Assembly (NCBI GenBank): GCA_041483675.1
Contig: JBGPGE010000016.1
Span: 1 to 59,221 of the forward strand
From: 2-12-FULL-60-19 sp041483675
GTDB taxonomy: Bacteria > Desulfobacterota > Binatia > UBA9968
DNA length: 59,221 nt
Direction: 5' to 3'
The number at the start of each line of letters is the position of its first letter. Position 1 is the first letter of the stretch. Below are positions 31,966 to 40,750 of this stretch, in pieces. The position numbers and the translations under genes were made by a program. The notes beneath the pieces are model-generated. The model ran no database searches. It worked only from the letters and a program-made list of their open reading frames with translations, and was not told the origin of the DNA.

Positions 31966-33383
31966 TCGCTGATACCGTAATCTTTCCAGCGTGCCGCGAC
32001 GCGATCGAGGTGCTCCTTCGGCGGGAGCGAGATCGCCGGATAGTCGTGTTTTCGGGTGGCGTCGATCGCCACGCGCGAGCCGACGTCGCGTATCGCGTGA
32101 TGCTGCGGGACTGAGGGTGGAGCCTGGGAAGGGTCCAATCCGACGGCTTGCACGTCCCTCTCGATGTAAACGTCTCTGTCTGGCCTCACTCTCCAGCTCA
32201 TCGCCCAATCGACATCGAAATCGTCCCACACGTCGATATCGTCGTCGACGACGACGGTGATCTTGCCGAAGCCGGTGCGCAACGACCAGATGCCGTACAT
32301 CACCTGCCGCACCTGTCCCTCGAACTGCTTCTTCATCGACACGACGCAATAGGCGCCGCTGCCGCCGGCCTCCTTGAGACGGAGATCTTTGATCGGGAGG
32401 CGCAGACCGTATTTGAGATGTTTAAACAGCGGCCACTCGCGGCCCACGCCGCGAATGCAGCTCGACTCCGAGGGCGGCTTCTGGCTGATGAAGGCCTGGT
32501 AGATCGGATTGTTGCGGAAGGTCATGCACTTGATGTTGAAGAAGGGCTGCTTGCCCGCCGGTCCCATGTAGCCGGTGTATTCTCCAAAAGGGCCTTCCTT
32601 CTCGGTAGCGTTGGGCGGGATCTCGCCCTCAAGTACGATCTCAGCCGTGGCCGGGACTTCAAGCGGGACCGTCTCGCACGGCACCAGCTCCACCGGCTCG
32701 CCGCGCAGCGCGCCCGCCACCGCATATTCGTCCAACTCCTCGGACATTTTCGATACGGAAACGTAACCGATGGTCGGATCGGCGCCGATGACTACCGCGA
32801 TCGGAGTAGGCTTGTTCTGCTCGTCGTTTTTTCGCACGTGCCACGCGGCATCCTGGCGCTTGCCGATCAGAAAGCCGGTTTTGTTGGGCCCTTTGACCTC
32901 CATGCGGTAGGTTCCGATGTTACGCACCCCGGTCTCCGGGTCCTTCGTGATTACATAAGGCGACGTGAAGAAGGGACCGGGATCTTCACCCACCGTCCAG
33001 ATGGGAACCGGAAGCTTCCGAATATCCACCTGGTTGCAGTGCAAAATATTCTCTTTGCAAGGGCCGGTCTTAACCATCACCGGCGCGATCGGCTTCTCCA
33101 GCGCGCGGTCCCATTTGCGGTTGATGCCTTCGACGGAATCGGTCTCCAAACCGATGGCGTAAACCTCGCGCGATACGCCGAGCGCTCCCGCGACGACGGG
33201 GATATTGAAGCCCTTGACGTTTTCGAACATCAGCGCAGGCCGCTTCGCCGGCGGAAGTTGGTAGAACAGCTGGCGACAGACGGCGGCGATCTCCCAGTCT
33301 TTGTCGACCTCTTTCTTGACTCTTTTTAACTTTCCTTTTTCTTCGAGTACGGCCAGATAAGCCCGCAAATCGCGATACGCCAC
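31962..33383 (-). CDS. UbiD-family decarboxylase
   Basis: A 473-residue prenylated-FMN decarboxylase from a GTG start. The family signature PFGEYTGYMGPAGKQPFFN contains the active-site glutamate, and the flavin-loop region carries IGTYRMEVKGPNKTGF and GKRQDAAWH. UbiD enzymes reversibly decarboxylate aromatic or unsaturated acids using prFMN. No ubiX is in the window. Its end overlaps the convergent coxS-like gene by 4 bases. The substrate is open. Confidence 0.9.
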   Translation of the reverse strand: MAYRDLRAYLAVLEEKGKLKRVKKEVDKDWEIAAVCRQLFYQLPPAKRPALMFENVKGFNIPVVAGALGVSREVYAIGLETDSVEGINRKWDRALEKPIAPVMVKTGPCKENILHCNQVDIRKLPVPIWTVGEDPGPFFTSPYVITKDPETGVRNIGTYRMEVKGPNKTGFLIGKRQDAAWHVRKNDEQNKPTPIAVVIGADPTIGYVSVSKMSEELDEYAVAGALRGEPVELVPCETVPLEVPATAEIVLEGEIPPNATEKEGPFGEYTGYMGPAGKQPFFNIKCMTFRNNPIYQAFISQKPPSESSCIRGVGREWPLFKHLKYGLRLPIKDLRLKEAGGSGAYCVVSMKKQFEGQVRQVMYGIWSLRTGFGKITVVVDDDIDVWDDFDVDWAMSWRVRPDRDVYIERDVQAVGLDPSQAPPSVPQHHAIRDVGSRVAIDATRKHDYPAISLPPKEHLDRVAARWKDYGISD

Positions 33384-33535
33384 TTTTGTGCCTGCCTTTC
33401 TAATGAGCGAGAGAATGCGGTATGTATAAATGATTTTGATCTAAACAGTCAAGCCTTAAATGATTATGTCGAATTTAGCAAGCTTTGCGGGGTCTTAAGT
33501 ATGGCAATCCTTGGACGGCTTACGCTGAAGATGGC

Positions 33536-34459
33536 TCAGGCGCGGATCTCTGCGCGCATGAACTTGATGTAGGAGATAGCGAAGCAGATGGCAACCAGAG
33601 CGATGAGGGTGGTGAATTGGGGCAAGATCAGGAGAAGGCTTTGACTGAGAGCCAGGGGCGTGAGAAGAATCCCCTGCGTCTGTTCCGGTAGCGCCGCTCC
33701 CAGACCGCGCGCCAGCGGGTTGAGCATTATCTGGACGGTTTCGCCATAGAGGGCGCTCGGAGATATGCGGTTGATCATGTTGGCGATATCCACCTGACGG
33801 ACCATGGCTTCAGGCGTCGAGGGATCGGCTATGATAAAGGCGGCCGCGATCTGAGCGATCAGCGGAGCGAAAATCGTCAGGAAAAGCCATAGCGCCAGAG
33901 ATCCCAGCGCCGCGGTTACCGTCCGCTGGAACAAGAGGGAGAAGAGCAGGGCGAGCGCCAGCCAGAAGCCGACGTAAAAGATGCCGACGATGGTAAAAAC
34001 CAACATCCGCCAGAGCTCTTCCGCGTTCGGCGGAAAGCCGACCAGCGTGACTCCAAGCCCCAATACCAAGAGAAGCACCGACGCCCAAAGAACCGCCACG
34101 GTGGCGAGTCCGGCGAGAAATTTTCCGTTGATGAAGCTGTCGCGGTAAATCGGCTGGGAAAGGACCCGGCTGAGGGTGCCGCGCGCGTATTCACCGCTGA
34201 TCGCGTCAAAACCGAGCATGATCCCGACCAGCGGGCCGAGCAGGCCGAGAAATGTCGCGAGCGACAAGAGGCCGCCGCTCTGCGAAGTGAGCAGCAGGAG
34301 AAAGACAAATTCCGGCGGCGCGCTCTCCGCGTCCTGACGGATCGACTGGCCCGAGGCGTAGATCGCCCAGACGCCGGTGAGCACAATGATCGCCAGCAGG
34401 ATCATGAAGCGACGGCTGCTGAAGTGGTCCGCAAGCTCTTTCCAAAAAACAACGGTCAT
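33536..34459 (-). CDS. ABC-2 type transporter permease
   Basis: A 307-residue membrane protein with six predicted helices. It starts MTVVFWKELADHFSSRRFMI, typical of NosY/ABC-2 exporters, and has the loop FDAISGEYARGTLSRVLSQP that contacts the ATPase. It lies 3 bases after the ATPase gene. The cargo is unknown; the operon's NEW3-domain protein suggests a surface or periplasmic substrate. Confidence 0.87.
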   Translation of the reverse strand: MTVVFWKELADHFSSRRFMILLAIIVLTGVWAIYASGQSIRQDAESAPPEFVFLLLLTSQSGGLLSLATFLGLLGPLVGIMLGFDAISGEYARGTLSRVLSQPIYRDSFINGKFLAGLATVAVLWASVLLLVLGLGVTLVGFPPNAEELWRMLVFTIVGIFYVGFWLALALLFSLLFQRTVTAALGSLALWLFLTIFAPLIAQIAAAFIIADPSTPEAMVRQVDIANMINRISPSALYGETVQIMLNPLARGLGAALPEQTQGILLTPLALSQSLLLILPQFTTLIALVAICFAISYIKFMRAEIRA

Positions 34460-34462
34460 GGT

Positions 34463-35395
34463 TTACGCTCCACGAAAATACTTGAGATAGATGTCTTCGA
34501 GCGTGGCATCCTCGGAGCGAAGTTGGAGAAGAGAGAGGCCACGTTTCGACACCAGCGAAAGCAGCTCCGGCCGGACATCGCGGTTGCATCGCATGAACCA
34601 TCCGTGCGTGCGCGGCTCGATTTCGGCCACGCCCTGCAGCGCCCGCAGCTCCCTCTCCAGCCCGTTGGGCTGTCCCGCAACCTCCAGCAGAAAATTCCAC
34701 TGGCGCTCCTTGAAGATTGCGCTGCCGAGCTCGTTGACCTCCCCCTGGGCGATCAATTTCCCCTTGACGATGATGCCCACGCGATGGCACATCTGCTGCA
34801 CCTGATGCAGCATGTGAGATGAGAGGAGGACGGTGAGGCCGTGCTCCCGGCTCAAGCCCGTGATGAGTTCCAGGATGCGAGCCGCGCCGTCGGGGTCGAG
34901 CCCCAGCGTCGGCTCATCGAGGATGAGCGCCTGCGGCTCTTTGATCAAAACCTCGGCGATGCCGAGGCGCTGTTTCATGCCCCGCGAATACTCCCTGACC
35001 GCGCGATCTCCGTCCTTGTCGAGCCCGATCTGTTCCAATAGCCGGGTAATTTTCGGCCGGGCATCGTCGGTCGGGATGCGATTGAGGCGCGCGATGTAGA
35101 AAAGGTTTTCCCGGCCGCTTAGATCATCGTAGAAACCGGGGTTCTCCGGCAGGTAGCCGACACGCTTTTTCACCTCGAGGGGCCGGTGTATCGGATCGAA
35201 GCCGCATACTCTCGCTTGCCCGGAGGTCGGCTCGCTCAGGCCCAGCAGCATCAAAATGGTCGTAGTTTTTCCCGCGCCGTTCGGCCCGAGAAAACCGAAG
35301 ATTTCTCCCTCCTCGACCTGCAGATTGAGGTCGTTGACGGCGACCAGGTCGCGGTAGCGCTTGGTCAGGCTGATGGTTTCGACGACAGCGCTCAT
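34463..35395 (-). CDS. ABC transporter ATP-binding protein (NosF/CcmA-like)
   Basis: About 310 residues from the ATG at 35395, which overlaps the end of the NEW3 gene by 4 bases. The longer open frame upstream reads through that gene and is rejected. Walker A is GPNGAGKTT, the signature is EYSRGMKQRLGIAEVLI and Walker B is ALILDEPTLGLDP. The C-terminal 90 residues form the usual regulatory extension of ABC-2 exporters. Confidence 0.92.
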   Translation of the reverse strand: MSAVVETISLTKRYRDLVAVNDLNLQVEEGEIFGFLGPNGAGKTTTILMLLGLSEPTSGQARVCGFDPIHRPLEVKKRVGYLPENPGFYDDLSGRENLFYIARLNRIPTDDARPKITRLLEQIGLDKDGDRAVREYSRGMKQRLGIAEVLIKEPQALILDEPTLGLDPDGAARILELITGLSREHGLTVLLSSHMLHQVQQMCHRVGIIVKGKLIAQGEVNELGSAIFKERQWNFLLEVAGQPNGLERELRALQGVAEIEPRTHGWFMRCNRDVRPELLSLVSKRGLSLLQLRSEDATLEDIYLKYFRGA

Positions 35396-36636
35396 CGGCG
35401 GCCCAAGCGCCAGAAAACGATGATCAGACCCAGGACCACGGCCGCGACGATTCCGGCCCCGATCCAACCCCACAGCGTGGCGGTGGTGACCGTCACTCGA
35501 AAATCGAGAGGCTTGGTGCCGCTGTCGGCGCTGTTGGATATGACCGTGATGAGATAGTCGCCCGCGATGGCGCGCGCCGGCGCCGTGATCTCCATAGAGA
35601 TTTCGCGCAGCTCCCCCGGATTGAGACTGTCGATTTTGTCGGGCTTGAAGTCGATAGTCCATTTATCCGGCTTCTTGGTGGAGAAGGCGAGGTTGCGGAT
35701 CGGCGCGGTGCCGGCGTTTTGGAGGTGAAACGGAATGGGGCTTTTCTGTCCCGCAGCGACGGATGCGCTGAGCGTTCCCGCCAGGGTTCCCATTCGGAGA
35801 TCGGTGACTCCCCTGAGCGAGACCTTGAGTGTAGTCGAGGCTTCGTACGCGCCGGCCCGGGCGCTGACGGTGACCGGAAATTCCCCCGCGTCGGCGCGCG
35901 ACGGGGAGTCGATCTCAACGCTCAAGGTTTCGGTGGCGCTCTCCTTGAGCTGGATCGACGAGATCTGCGTGTCGCCGTATTGCGGCTTAAACCGGATCGC
36001 CCATCCCGTTGGGGCCTTGCTGACCAAAGAGGCAGTGAGCGGCTTGTTAGTCTCGTTCTTGAGATCGACGGTGAATTTAAGCGTCTGTCCCGACGGAGTC
36101 GTCAGCACGGGATATTGACTCGTCAGCTTCAACCCGCCGGTTTCAACTTTTTTGGTGGTGATGCGGAAGAGGATCTTGTCGCTGTAGGCGGTTTTGCCGC
36201 TGTCGTCTTTCGCGGAGACCTTCACCTCATAGTCGCCCGCCTTGGTCTTGTCCGAGATCTTCGCCTTGAACTCGACCGTGGTCGATTTCTCCCCCTGCAC
36301 CATGACGGAGCGGATAGGGTAGCTCGGGTAGCGCGAATTGAAGCCCACCTCCCATCCTTCGGGAATCCCTTCGAGGGTCAGGCTGACCTGGACCGGATCT
36401 TTGGTCCGATTGACGACCTCTGTGTCCATGGTAACTTCCTGCCCTTGGCCGACGGTCACGTCCTTGAAGGGTAGGATCAGGTTGAACGATTCCTTGGGTT
36501 CGACGGCATCCGGTTTTTTTTCAACCTCTTTCTCGGCGGCGGAGATCAGCGTGGTGTAAGCGGTCGCCAACGCGAGTAGAAAAATGACGGAATATAATGC
36601 GGGCCTGCAGACGCGCTTGAGCTTTTCCAACCTCAT
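35392..36636 (-). CDS. NEW3-domain cell-surface protein with C-terminal membrane anchor
   Basis: A 414-residue exported protein. An N-terminal hydrophobic segment (ALYSVIFLLALATAYTTLIS) acts as signal. Three Ig-like NEW3/CARDB-type modules follow, each with a VNRTKDPVQVSLTLEGIPEG-like strand pattern (about 60-160, 165-265 and 275-375). The last 30 residues form a membrane anchor ending in basic residues (FWRLGRR). It is translationally coupled to the ABC ATPase by an ATGA overlap. It probably helps the exporter outside the membrane (inference). Confidence 0.82.
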   Translation of the reverse strand: MRLEKLKRVCRPALYSVIFLLALATAYTTLISAAEKEVEKKPDAVEPKESFNLILPFKDVTVGQGQEVTMDTEVVNRTKDPVQVSLTLEGIPEGWEVGFNSRYPSYPIRSVMVQGEKSTTVEFKAKISDKTKAGDYEVKVSAKDDSGKTAYSDKILFRITTKKVETGGLKLTSQYPVLTTPSGQTLKFTVDLKNETNKPLTASLVSKAPTGWAIRFKPQYGDTQISSIQLKESATETLSVEIDSPSRADAGEFPVTVSARAGAYEASTTLKVSLRGVTDLRMGTLAGTLSASVAAGQKSPIPFHLQNAGTAPIRNLAFSTKKPDKWTIDFKPDKIDSLNPGELREISMEITAPARAIAGDYLITVISNSADSGTKPLDFRVTVTTATLWGWIGAGIVAAVVLGLIIVFWRLGRR

Positions 36637-36710
36637 ATGGATGCGGTCCCCTCTCTGCGGAAGTTTGTGGCTGTCTAGTTAATCATAATTGAGGGGCGCG
36701 TCAAGTCCCT

Positions 36711-37163
36711 TCACACCTTTTCCAACTGTCTCAGGGCCTCATAGAGGACGATTGAGACGGCATTGGACAGGTTCAGGCTGCGCACCGCCCCGGTCATCAT
36801 CGGGATGCGAAAGGCGCGCTCGGAATGGGCCTCTAGCAGCTCTTGCGGGAGGCCCTTGGTTTCCGGGCCGAAGACTAGAAAATCCTCTTCCCGATAACGG
36901 GCCTGGGTGTAGGACTGAGCGGCCTTTTTTGAAAACAAGAGCAGGTTGGCTGTTCCATGTTGCCGCAAAAAATCCTGCCACGAATCGTGCAGCCGCACGT
37001 CCACGTAGGGCCAATAGTCGAGGCCGGCGCGTTTCAGATGCTTGTCGTCGATCTTGAAACCGAGCGGCGCGATCAGATGGAGCGGCGTCTGTGTCGCCGC
37101 GCAAAGTCTCGCAATGCTTCCGGTATTCGGAGGAATTTCGGGCTGAAACAAGACGACATGCAT
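36711..37163 (-). CDS. trmL: tRNA (cytidine(34)-2'-O)-methyltransferase
   Basis: A 150-residue SPOUT methyltransferase of normal length. Knot motifs are PPNTGSIARLCAATQTPLHL, LVFGPETKGLPQELLE and the SAM-binding end VRSLNLSNAVSIVLYEALRQ. It methylates the wobble ribose of tRNA-Leu isoacceptors. It lies 4 bases after dtd, a tRNA-related neighbour, suggesting cotranscription. Confidence 0.95.
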   Translation of the reverse strand: MHVVLFQPEIPPNTGSIARLCAATQTPLHLIAPLGFKIDDKHLKRAGLDYWPYVDVRLHDSWQDFLRQHGTANLLLFSKKAAQSYTQARYREEDFLVFGPETKGLPQELLEAHSERAFRIPMMTGAVRSLNLSNAVSIVLYEALRQLEKV

Positions 37164-37167
37164 AGTT

Positions 37168-37605
37168 CTAGCTATCGAGAATGAACGTGACCGGGCCGTC
37201 GTTGACGAGACTCACTTCCATTTTCGCCTGAAATTTTCCGGTGGCGACGTGGAGGCCGAGGTCTTTGAGCCTTTGGGCAAAGTAATTGTAGAGCCGCTCC
37301 GCCTGCTCCGGCGGCGCCGCCCGGCTGAACGAGGGGCGTCGCCCCTTCGAGCAGTCGCCGTAGAGGGTGAATTCCGAAACAAGCAGAACATCTCCCGCAA
37401 CGTCTTTCACCGAGCGATTCATCTTGCCGTTCTGGTCTTCGAAAATCCTCAGCTCGGCGACCTTTCCCGTCAGGCGATCCGCGCTCTCGGTCGTGTCTTC
37501 TTTGGCGACGCCGAGCAAAAGGCACAGCCCCGCGCCGGCCTTGCCGATTCCCGTCCCATCGACGGTGACGTTCGCTTCTTTGATTCGCTGAACGAGCAGG
37601 CGCAT
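37168..37605 (-). CDS. dtd: D-aminoacyl-tRNA deacylase
   Basis: A 145-residue protein from the ATG at 37605 (MRLLVQRIKEANVTVDG), the standard DTD N terminus; the frame extends upstream into a repeat and that part is not conserved. The two active-site motifs are SEFTLYGDCSKGRRPSF and VNDGPVTF, which carries the G-P cis motif. The enzyme removes D-amino acids (and glycine) from tRNA. Confidence 0.96.
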   Translation of the reverse strand: MRLLVQRIKEANVTVDGTGIGKAGAGLCLLLGVAKEDTTESADRLTGKVAELRIFEDQNGKMNRSVKDVAGDVLLVSEFTLYGDCSKGRRPSFSRAAPPEQAERLYNYFAQRLKDLGLHVATGKFQAKMEVSLVNDGPVTFILDS

Positions 37606-37691
37606 GGCCTCAAGTAAAAAGATTTCTCCTGGAAATACAAGGGAAGCGGTAAACCCACAATCCGTACGAAAGCTCGCAAGACCCTTAAAAA

Positions 37692-37820
37692 CCCTGGCCG
37701 TCGAGAAGGAGGCGGGTGCAAGGCGAAGCGAGGGATCGCACCGGAGCGTACATGCGCAGTACGTGAGGATGCGAGGCCGAAGCGGCAACGCAGCAGACGC
37801 CCCTTATCGACGGATCAGGG
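37692..37820. repeat. 129-bp imperfect palindrome
   Basis: The element runs from CCCTGGCCGTCGA to TCGACGGATCAGGG and is symmetric about 37756. The centre is CGTAC (37747-37751) and GTACG (37759-37763) around ATGCGCA. Further paired blocks include GGAGGCG/CGCCCC and GGATCGCA/TGAGGATGCGA. It separates the divergent dtd and dienelactone hydrolase genes. It looks like a dispersed genomic repeat rather than a regulatory site of either gene. Confidence 0.75.
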
Positions 37821-37893
37821 TAAACTCTTTACGTCTGTCCGCTCAACGTGCTAGATTCCGGTCTCATTACGACAAAACGCGAGGACAACACCC

Positions 37894-38631
37894 ATGCAAA
37901 TCATCGAGCGTTCACTGAGCAGCCAAAGCGACGGCATGGCGGGCTATCTGGTCTATCCGGAGCGGAGCGCTCCGGGACCGGGCCTGTTGTTGATTCATCC
38001 GAAGTCGGGGATTACCGACTATATCAAGATCGAGGCGCGCAAGTTCGCCAAGCTGGGCTACAGCACGTTGGCGGTCAATGCGTTCGAGCTGCTCGGCTAT
38101 CCCGCCGCGACTCATATCGAAACCGGCTCGCAGATCCAGGCCAAGACTTCGGATGCGGAATTCACCCGCGTTTTGACCGACAGCTGGCGCTACCTGCTTT
38201 CCCAGCCTCACGTGAACAGGAAAAGAGTTGCGGTGTGCGGCTATTGCATGGGGGGGCGGATCGCCATTCATTTCGTCGCCGCTACGCCGGATGTGCGTGC
38301 CTTCGTCGGCTACTATCCGACGGTGCGCGACGAGCCGGTGACGGCGATGAGGCCGGTTGCGCCCTGGGAGGCGACAAAACTGATCCGCTGCCCGTCGATT
38401 GTGCTCTACGGCGGCGACGATACGGTGACAAAAATCCCGGTGCAGGAGAAGATGTGGCAGGCTTTCCTGGCCAACGGCCAATCCTTGGAGTGGCACTTCT
38501 ATCCGTTCGGCGGCCACGGCTTCGTCGATCCCGGCGCCGTCGGTTACCATGCGCACGCGACGGAGCTGGCCTGGCCGATGGTGGTGGATTTTCTGGAGCG
38601 CGAGCTCAAGTGGAACTCGCTGCCGGCTTAA
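37894..38631 (+). CDS. Dienelactone hydrolase family protein
   Basis: A 245-residue alpha/beta hydrolase with a cysteine nucleophile in CGYCMGG, acid in YGGDDTVTK and histidine in FGGHGFVDP, the Cys-Asp-His triad of dienelactone hydrolases. Length is normal. These enzymes open dienelactones in chlorocatechol breakdown, but many have other ester substrates. No catabolic partner is adjacent. Confidence 0.9.
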   Translation: MQIIERSLSSQSDGMAGYLVYPERSAPGPGLLLIHPKSGITDYIKIEARKFAKLGYSTLAVNAFELLGYPAATHIETGSQIQAKTSDAEFTRVLTDSWRYLLSQPHVNRKRVAVCGYCMGGRIAIHFVAATPDVRAFVGYYPTVRDEPVTAMRPVAPWEATKLIRCPSIVLYGGDDTVTKIPVQEKMWQAFLANGQSLEWHFYPFGGHGFVDPGAVGYHAHATELAWPMVVDFLERELKWNSLPA

Positions 38632-38694
38632 TTTCCTTTGGGCTTTCTGCTAACGTGACAGCTCCCGGTCGAAAAATCATCGCAGGTTGAAACC

Positions 38695-39486
38695 ATGTAT
38701 CCAGTTCTATTCAGCATCGGCCCTTTGACGATCTACAGCTTCGGCACGCTGATGGCGCTGGCCGCGCTGTGCGCGGGCTGGATCGTCTGGCTTGAGCTGA
38801 AACGATACCGCTACGATCCGGAAATTTCTTCCACGATGGTTTTTGCCGCTGCGGTCGGCGGTTTGCTCGGCGCAAGGATTCTCTTTATTCTTGAGGAGTG
38901 GAGCAGCTTCGTCCGCTCGCCGTGGGATTTCATTTTCACCGGCGCGGGCTTTACCTGGTACGGCGGGATGGCCGGGGCGACGCTGGCGGTGACCTGGGTG
39001 GTGCGCCGTTATGGGATTCCGTGGCTCAAGGCCGCCGACATTTCTTCGCCCGCGGTCACGCTGGCCTACGGCATCGGCCGCATCGGCTGCCACATCGCCG
39101 GAGACGGCGACTGGGGGACCGTCACCGACGTGCCCTGGGGGGTTGCTTACACGAACGCGATCATCGGCTGGGTGCATCCCTACACGGGGCTGCCGTACCC
39201 GACCGGTGTGCGTGTCCATCCGACGCCGATTTATGAATTTCTCGAATCGCTGGCGATCTTCGGGATTCTGTGGCCGCTCCGCAAGAAGGGCTACGCCGAC
39301 GGGAAGATTTTCTGGCTCTATCTGATTCTTTCCGGGCTGGCTCGCTTCACTGTGGAATTCTGGCGCGTAAATCCCCCCCTCGCATCGGGGCTGACCGAAG
39401 CGCAGTGGTTCAGCCTCATCCTCATCGTAATCGGCCTGTGTCTGCTCTACGCGCGCTCGCCGGCGAGATCGGTCAAAGCGGCGTAG
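38695..39486 (+). CDS. lgt: Prolipoprotein diacylglyceryl transferase
   Basis: A 263-residue seven-helix membrane enzyme. Key segments are TWYGGMAGATLAVTW, YGIGRIGCHIAGDGDWG (with the catalytic arginine of the GRIG motif) and VHPTPIYEFLESL. It transfers diacylglycerol to the lipobox cysteine of preprolipoproteins such as the BamE-like lipoprotein in this window. AGGTTGAAACC precedes the ATG. Confidence 0.9.
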   Translation: MYPVLFSIGPLTIYSFGTLMALAALCAGWIVWLELKRYRYDPEISSTMVFAAAVGGLLGARILFILEEWSSFVRSPWDFIFTGAGFTWYGGMAGATLAVTWVVRRYGIPWLKAADISSPAVTLAYGIGRIGCHIAGDGDWGTVTDVPWGVAYTNAIIGWVHPYTGLPYPTGVRVHPTPIYEFLESLAIFGILWPLRKKGYADGKIFWLYLILSGLARFTVEFWRVNPPLASGLTEAQWFSLILIVIGLCLLYARSPARSVKAA

Positions 39487-39501
39487 CGCGCGAATCCATT
39501 T

Positions 39502-40608
39502 CTACCAGGCTTGTTCCATCGCCTCGGCTACCCGACCGCGTGTCTCCGGGTTGTGCAATCCGGCATGTCGAAGAGTGTCACGGCAGATGTGGTTGCAGAG
39601 CGCCTCGACCGCCTGAGCCACGATCATTCCCCGGCCGTTGAGCGTGCGATGGCCGGTCAACCGTCCATGGCGCAGGAAAACGGTCTCCTCGGGATGATAG
39701 ATGAGATCGTAGAAGGACGTGGTGAGCGGGACCGAGAGCGCGAGTTCCCAGGAAGCTCGATTGTTCGCTTCGATATCCGCGAGTGAGGCGCTAATACAGG
39801 CGCGATAAAATTCCGGCCCGTCGTCGCGCGCGAGACCGGCGGGATTCGCCGGCGCCAGCGCGGAATAAGGCTCCAACATGGTCATTCCCGCCGGGCCCTT
39901 GCGGATTCCACCCTGGCCTTTGGTCGTGCAATTGACGAGCAACGCGACGCCGGGCGCGCGATCGGGAATTTCCTCCTCGCGAATCGCTTCGACGTTCGCG
40001 TGGCTCTCGCCTATGTCGGTGGCGACCGACACGGCGCTCGCATACGTCCGATTTGAAAAAAGCAGACGGCCCTGCTCAAGCCGCTCGGCCAGGGCGAAGC
40101 CGACCGCCCGCGCCGAGCCGCCGGCGCCGAGAACCAGCGTATTGATGCCGCTCAGCGTCTCGATCAGAGGCCGAGCGCCGCCGGGCTGCGAAGCCAGCAG
40201 GCTCTGGATGAAACCCTCGCCGTCGGTGTTCGCGCCGCTGAGCCGCCCGTCCGCCGCGCGCATGATCGTATTGACGGCGCCGATCTTCGCCGCTTTTTCG
40301 TCAATCGTGTCGAGCTGCTTCATCACAGCGACTTTGTGCGGCACGGTGACTTGGAAACCCAGGACGCGGCGGGACTCCCTGACCGCCGCGATAAGATCGG
40401 GCAGCCGGTCGTCGTCGACATCGAGCGCGACATAGACGGCTTTGATCTTTAATGCCCGGAATGCCGCGTTCCACAGCGCAGGGCTTTTGCTGTAGCGCGA
40501 GGGGGAATCGCCGATCACGGCGACAAGGTGCTTTGTACCTATAGCCCGGCGGTCGAGCGGGTTACGGATGCACGACTGGATGCGCGCAATGTCGTCAGCA
40601 ATCGCCAT
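39502..40608 (-). CDS. Enlarged shikimate dehydrogenase-like protein
   Basis: A 368-residue AroE-family protein, about 90 longer than typical. Conserved parts include SKSPALWNAAF (shikimate serines), GFQVTVPHK with the catalytic lysine, SGANTDGEGF, the NADP loop VLGAGGSARAVGFALAERL, and SFYDLIYHPEET with GMIVAQAVEAL at the end. The excess comes from about 25 N-terminal residues, a 50-60 residue insert after the NCTTKGQGG motif, and a short C-terminal tail. It may act on shikimate or quinate, or be a paralogue with another substrate. Confidence 0.82.
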   Translation of the reverse strand: MAIADDIARIQSCIRNPLDRRAIGTKHLVAVIGDSPSRYSKSPALWNAAFRALKIKAVYVALDVDDDRLPDLIAAVRESRRVLGFQVTVPHKVAVMKQLDTIDEKAAKIGAVNTIMRAADGRLSGANTDGEGFIQSLLASQPGGARPLIETLSGINTLVLGAGGSARAVGFALAERLEQGRLLFSNRTYASAVSVATDIGESHANVEAIREEEIPDRAPGVALLVNCTTKGQGGIRKGPAGMTMLEPYSALAPANPAGLARDDGPEFYRACISASLADIEANNRASWELALSVPLTTSFYDLIYHPEETVFLRHGRLTGHRTLNGRGMIVAQAVEALCNHICRDTLRHAGLHNPETRGRVAEAMEQAW

Positions 40609-40672
40609 ACGGCACTCAAGCTAACCTGAAACTCTTGCCTTTATATGGCAATCTATCGATGGGATCAATCGA

Positions 40673-40705
40673 CCAAAGGGGAGAGCTACCGCTTCTCCCC
40701 TTTGG
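40673..40705. terminator. Perfect 12-bp stem between spoVR and the aroE-like gene
   Basis: CCAAAGGGGAGA (40673-40684) pairs perfectly with 40694-40705 around a 9-base loop. It lies 46 bases past the spoVR stop on the minus strand. No long T tract follows on either strand, so termination strength is uncertain; it may protect mRNA ends. Confidence 0.55.
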
Positions 40706-40725
40706 AAACCCCATCGGTTTTGTGT

Positions 40726-40741
40726 CCGCCTCAAGAGGCGG
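40726..40741. terminator. Short hairpin next to the spoVR stop
   Basis: CCGCCTC (40726-40732) and GAGGCGG (40735-40741) pair perfectly around two bases, and GTTTTATAT follows on the plus strand. The hairpin sits only 10 bases past the spoVR stop codon. With the larger stem beside it, it separates the prkA operon from the next gene. Confidence 0.5.
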
Positions 40742-40750
40742 GTTTTATAT

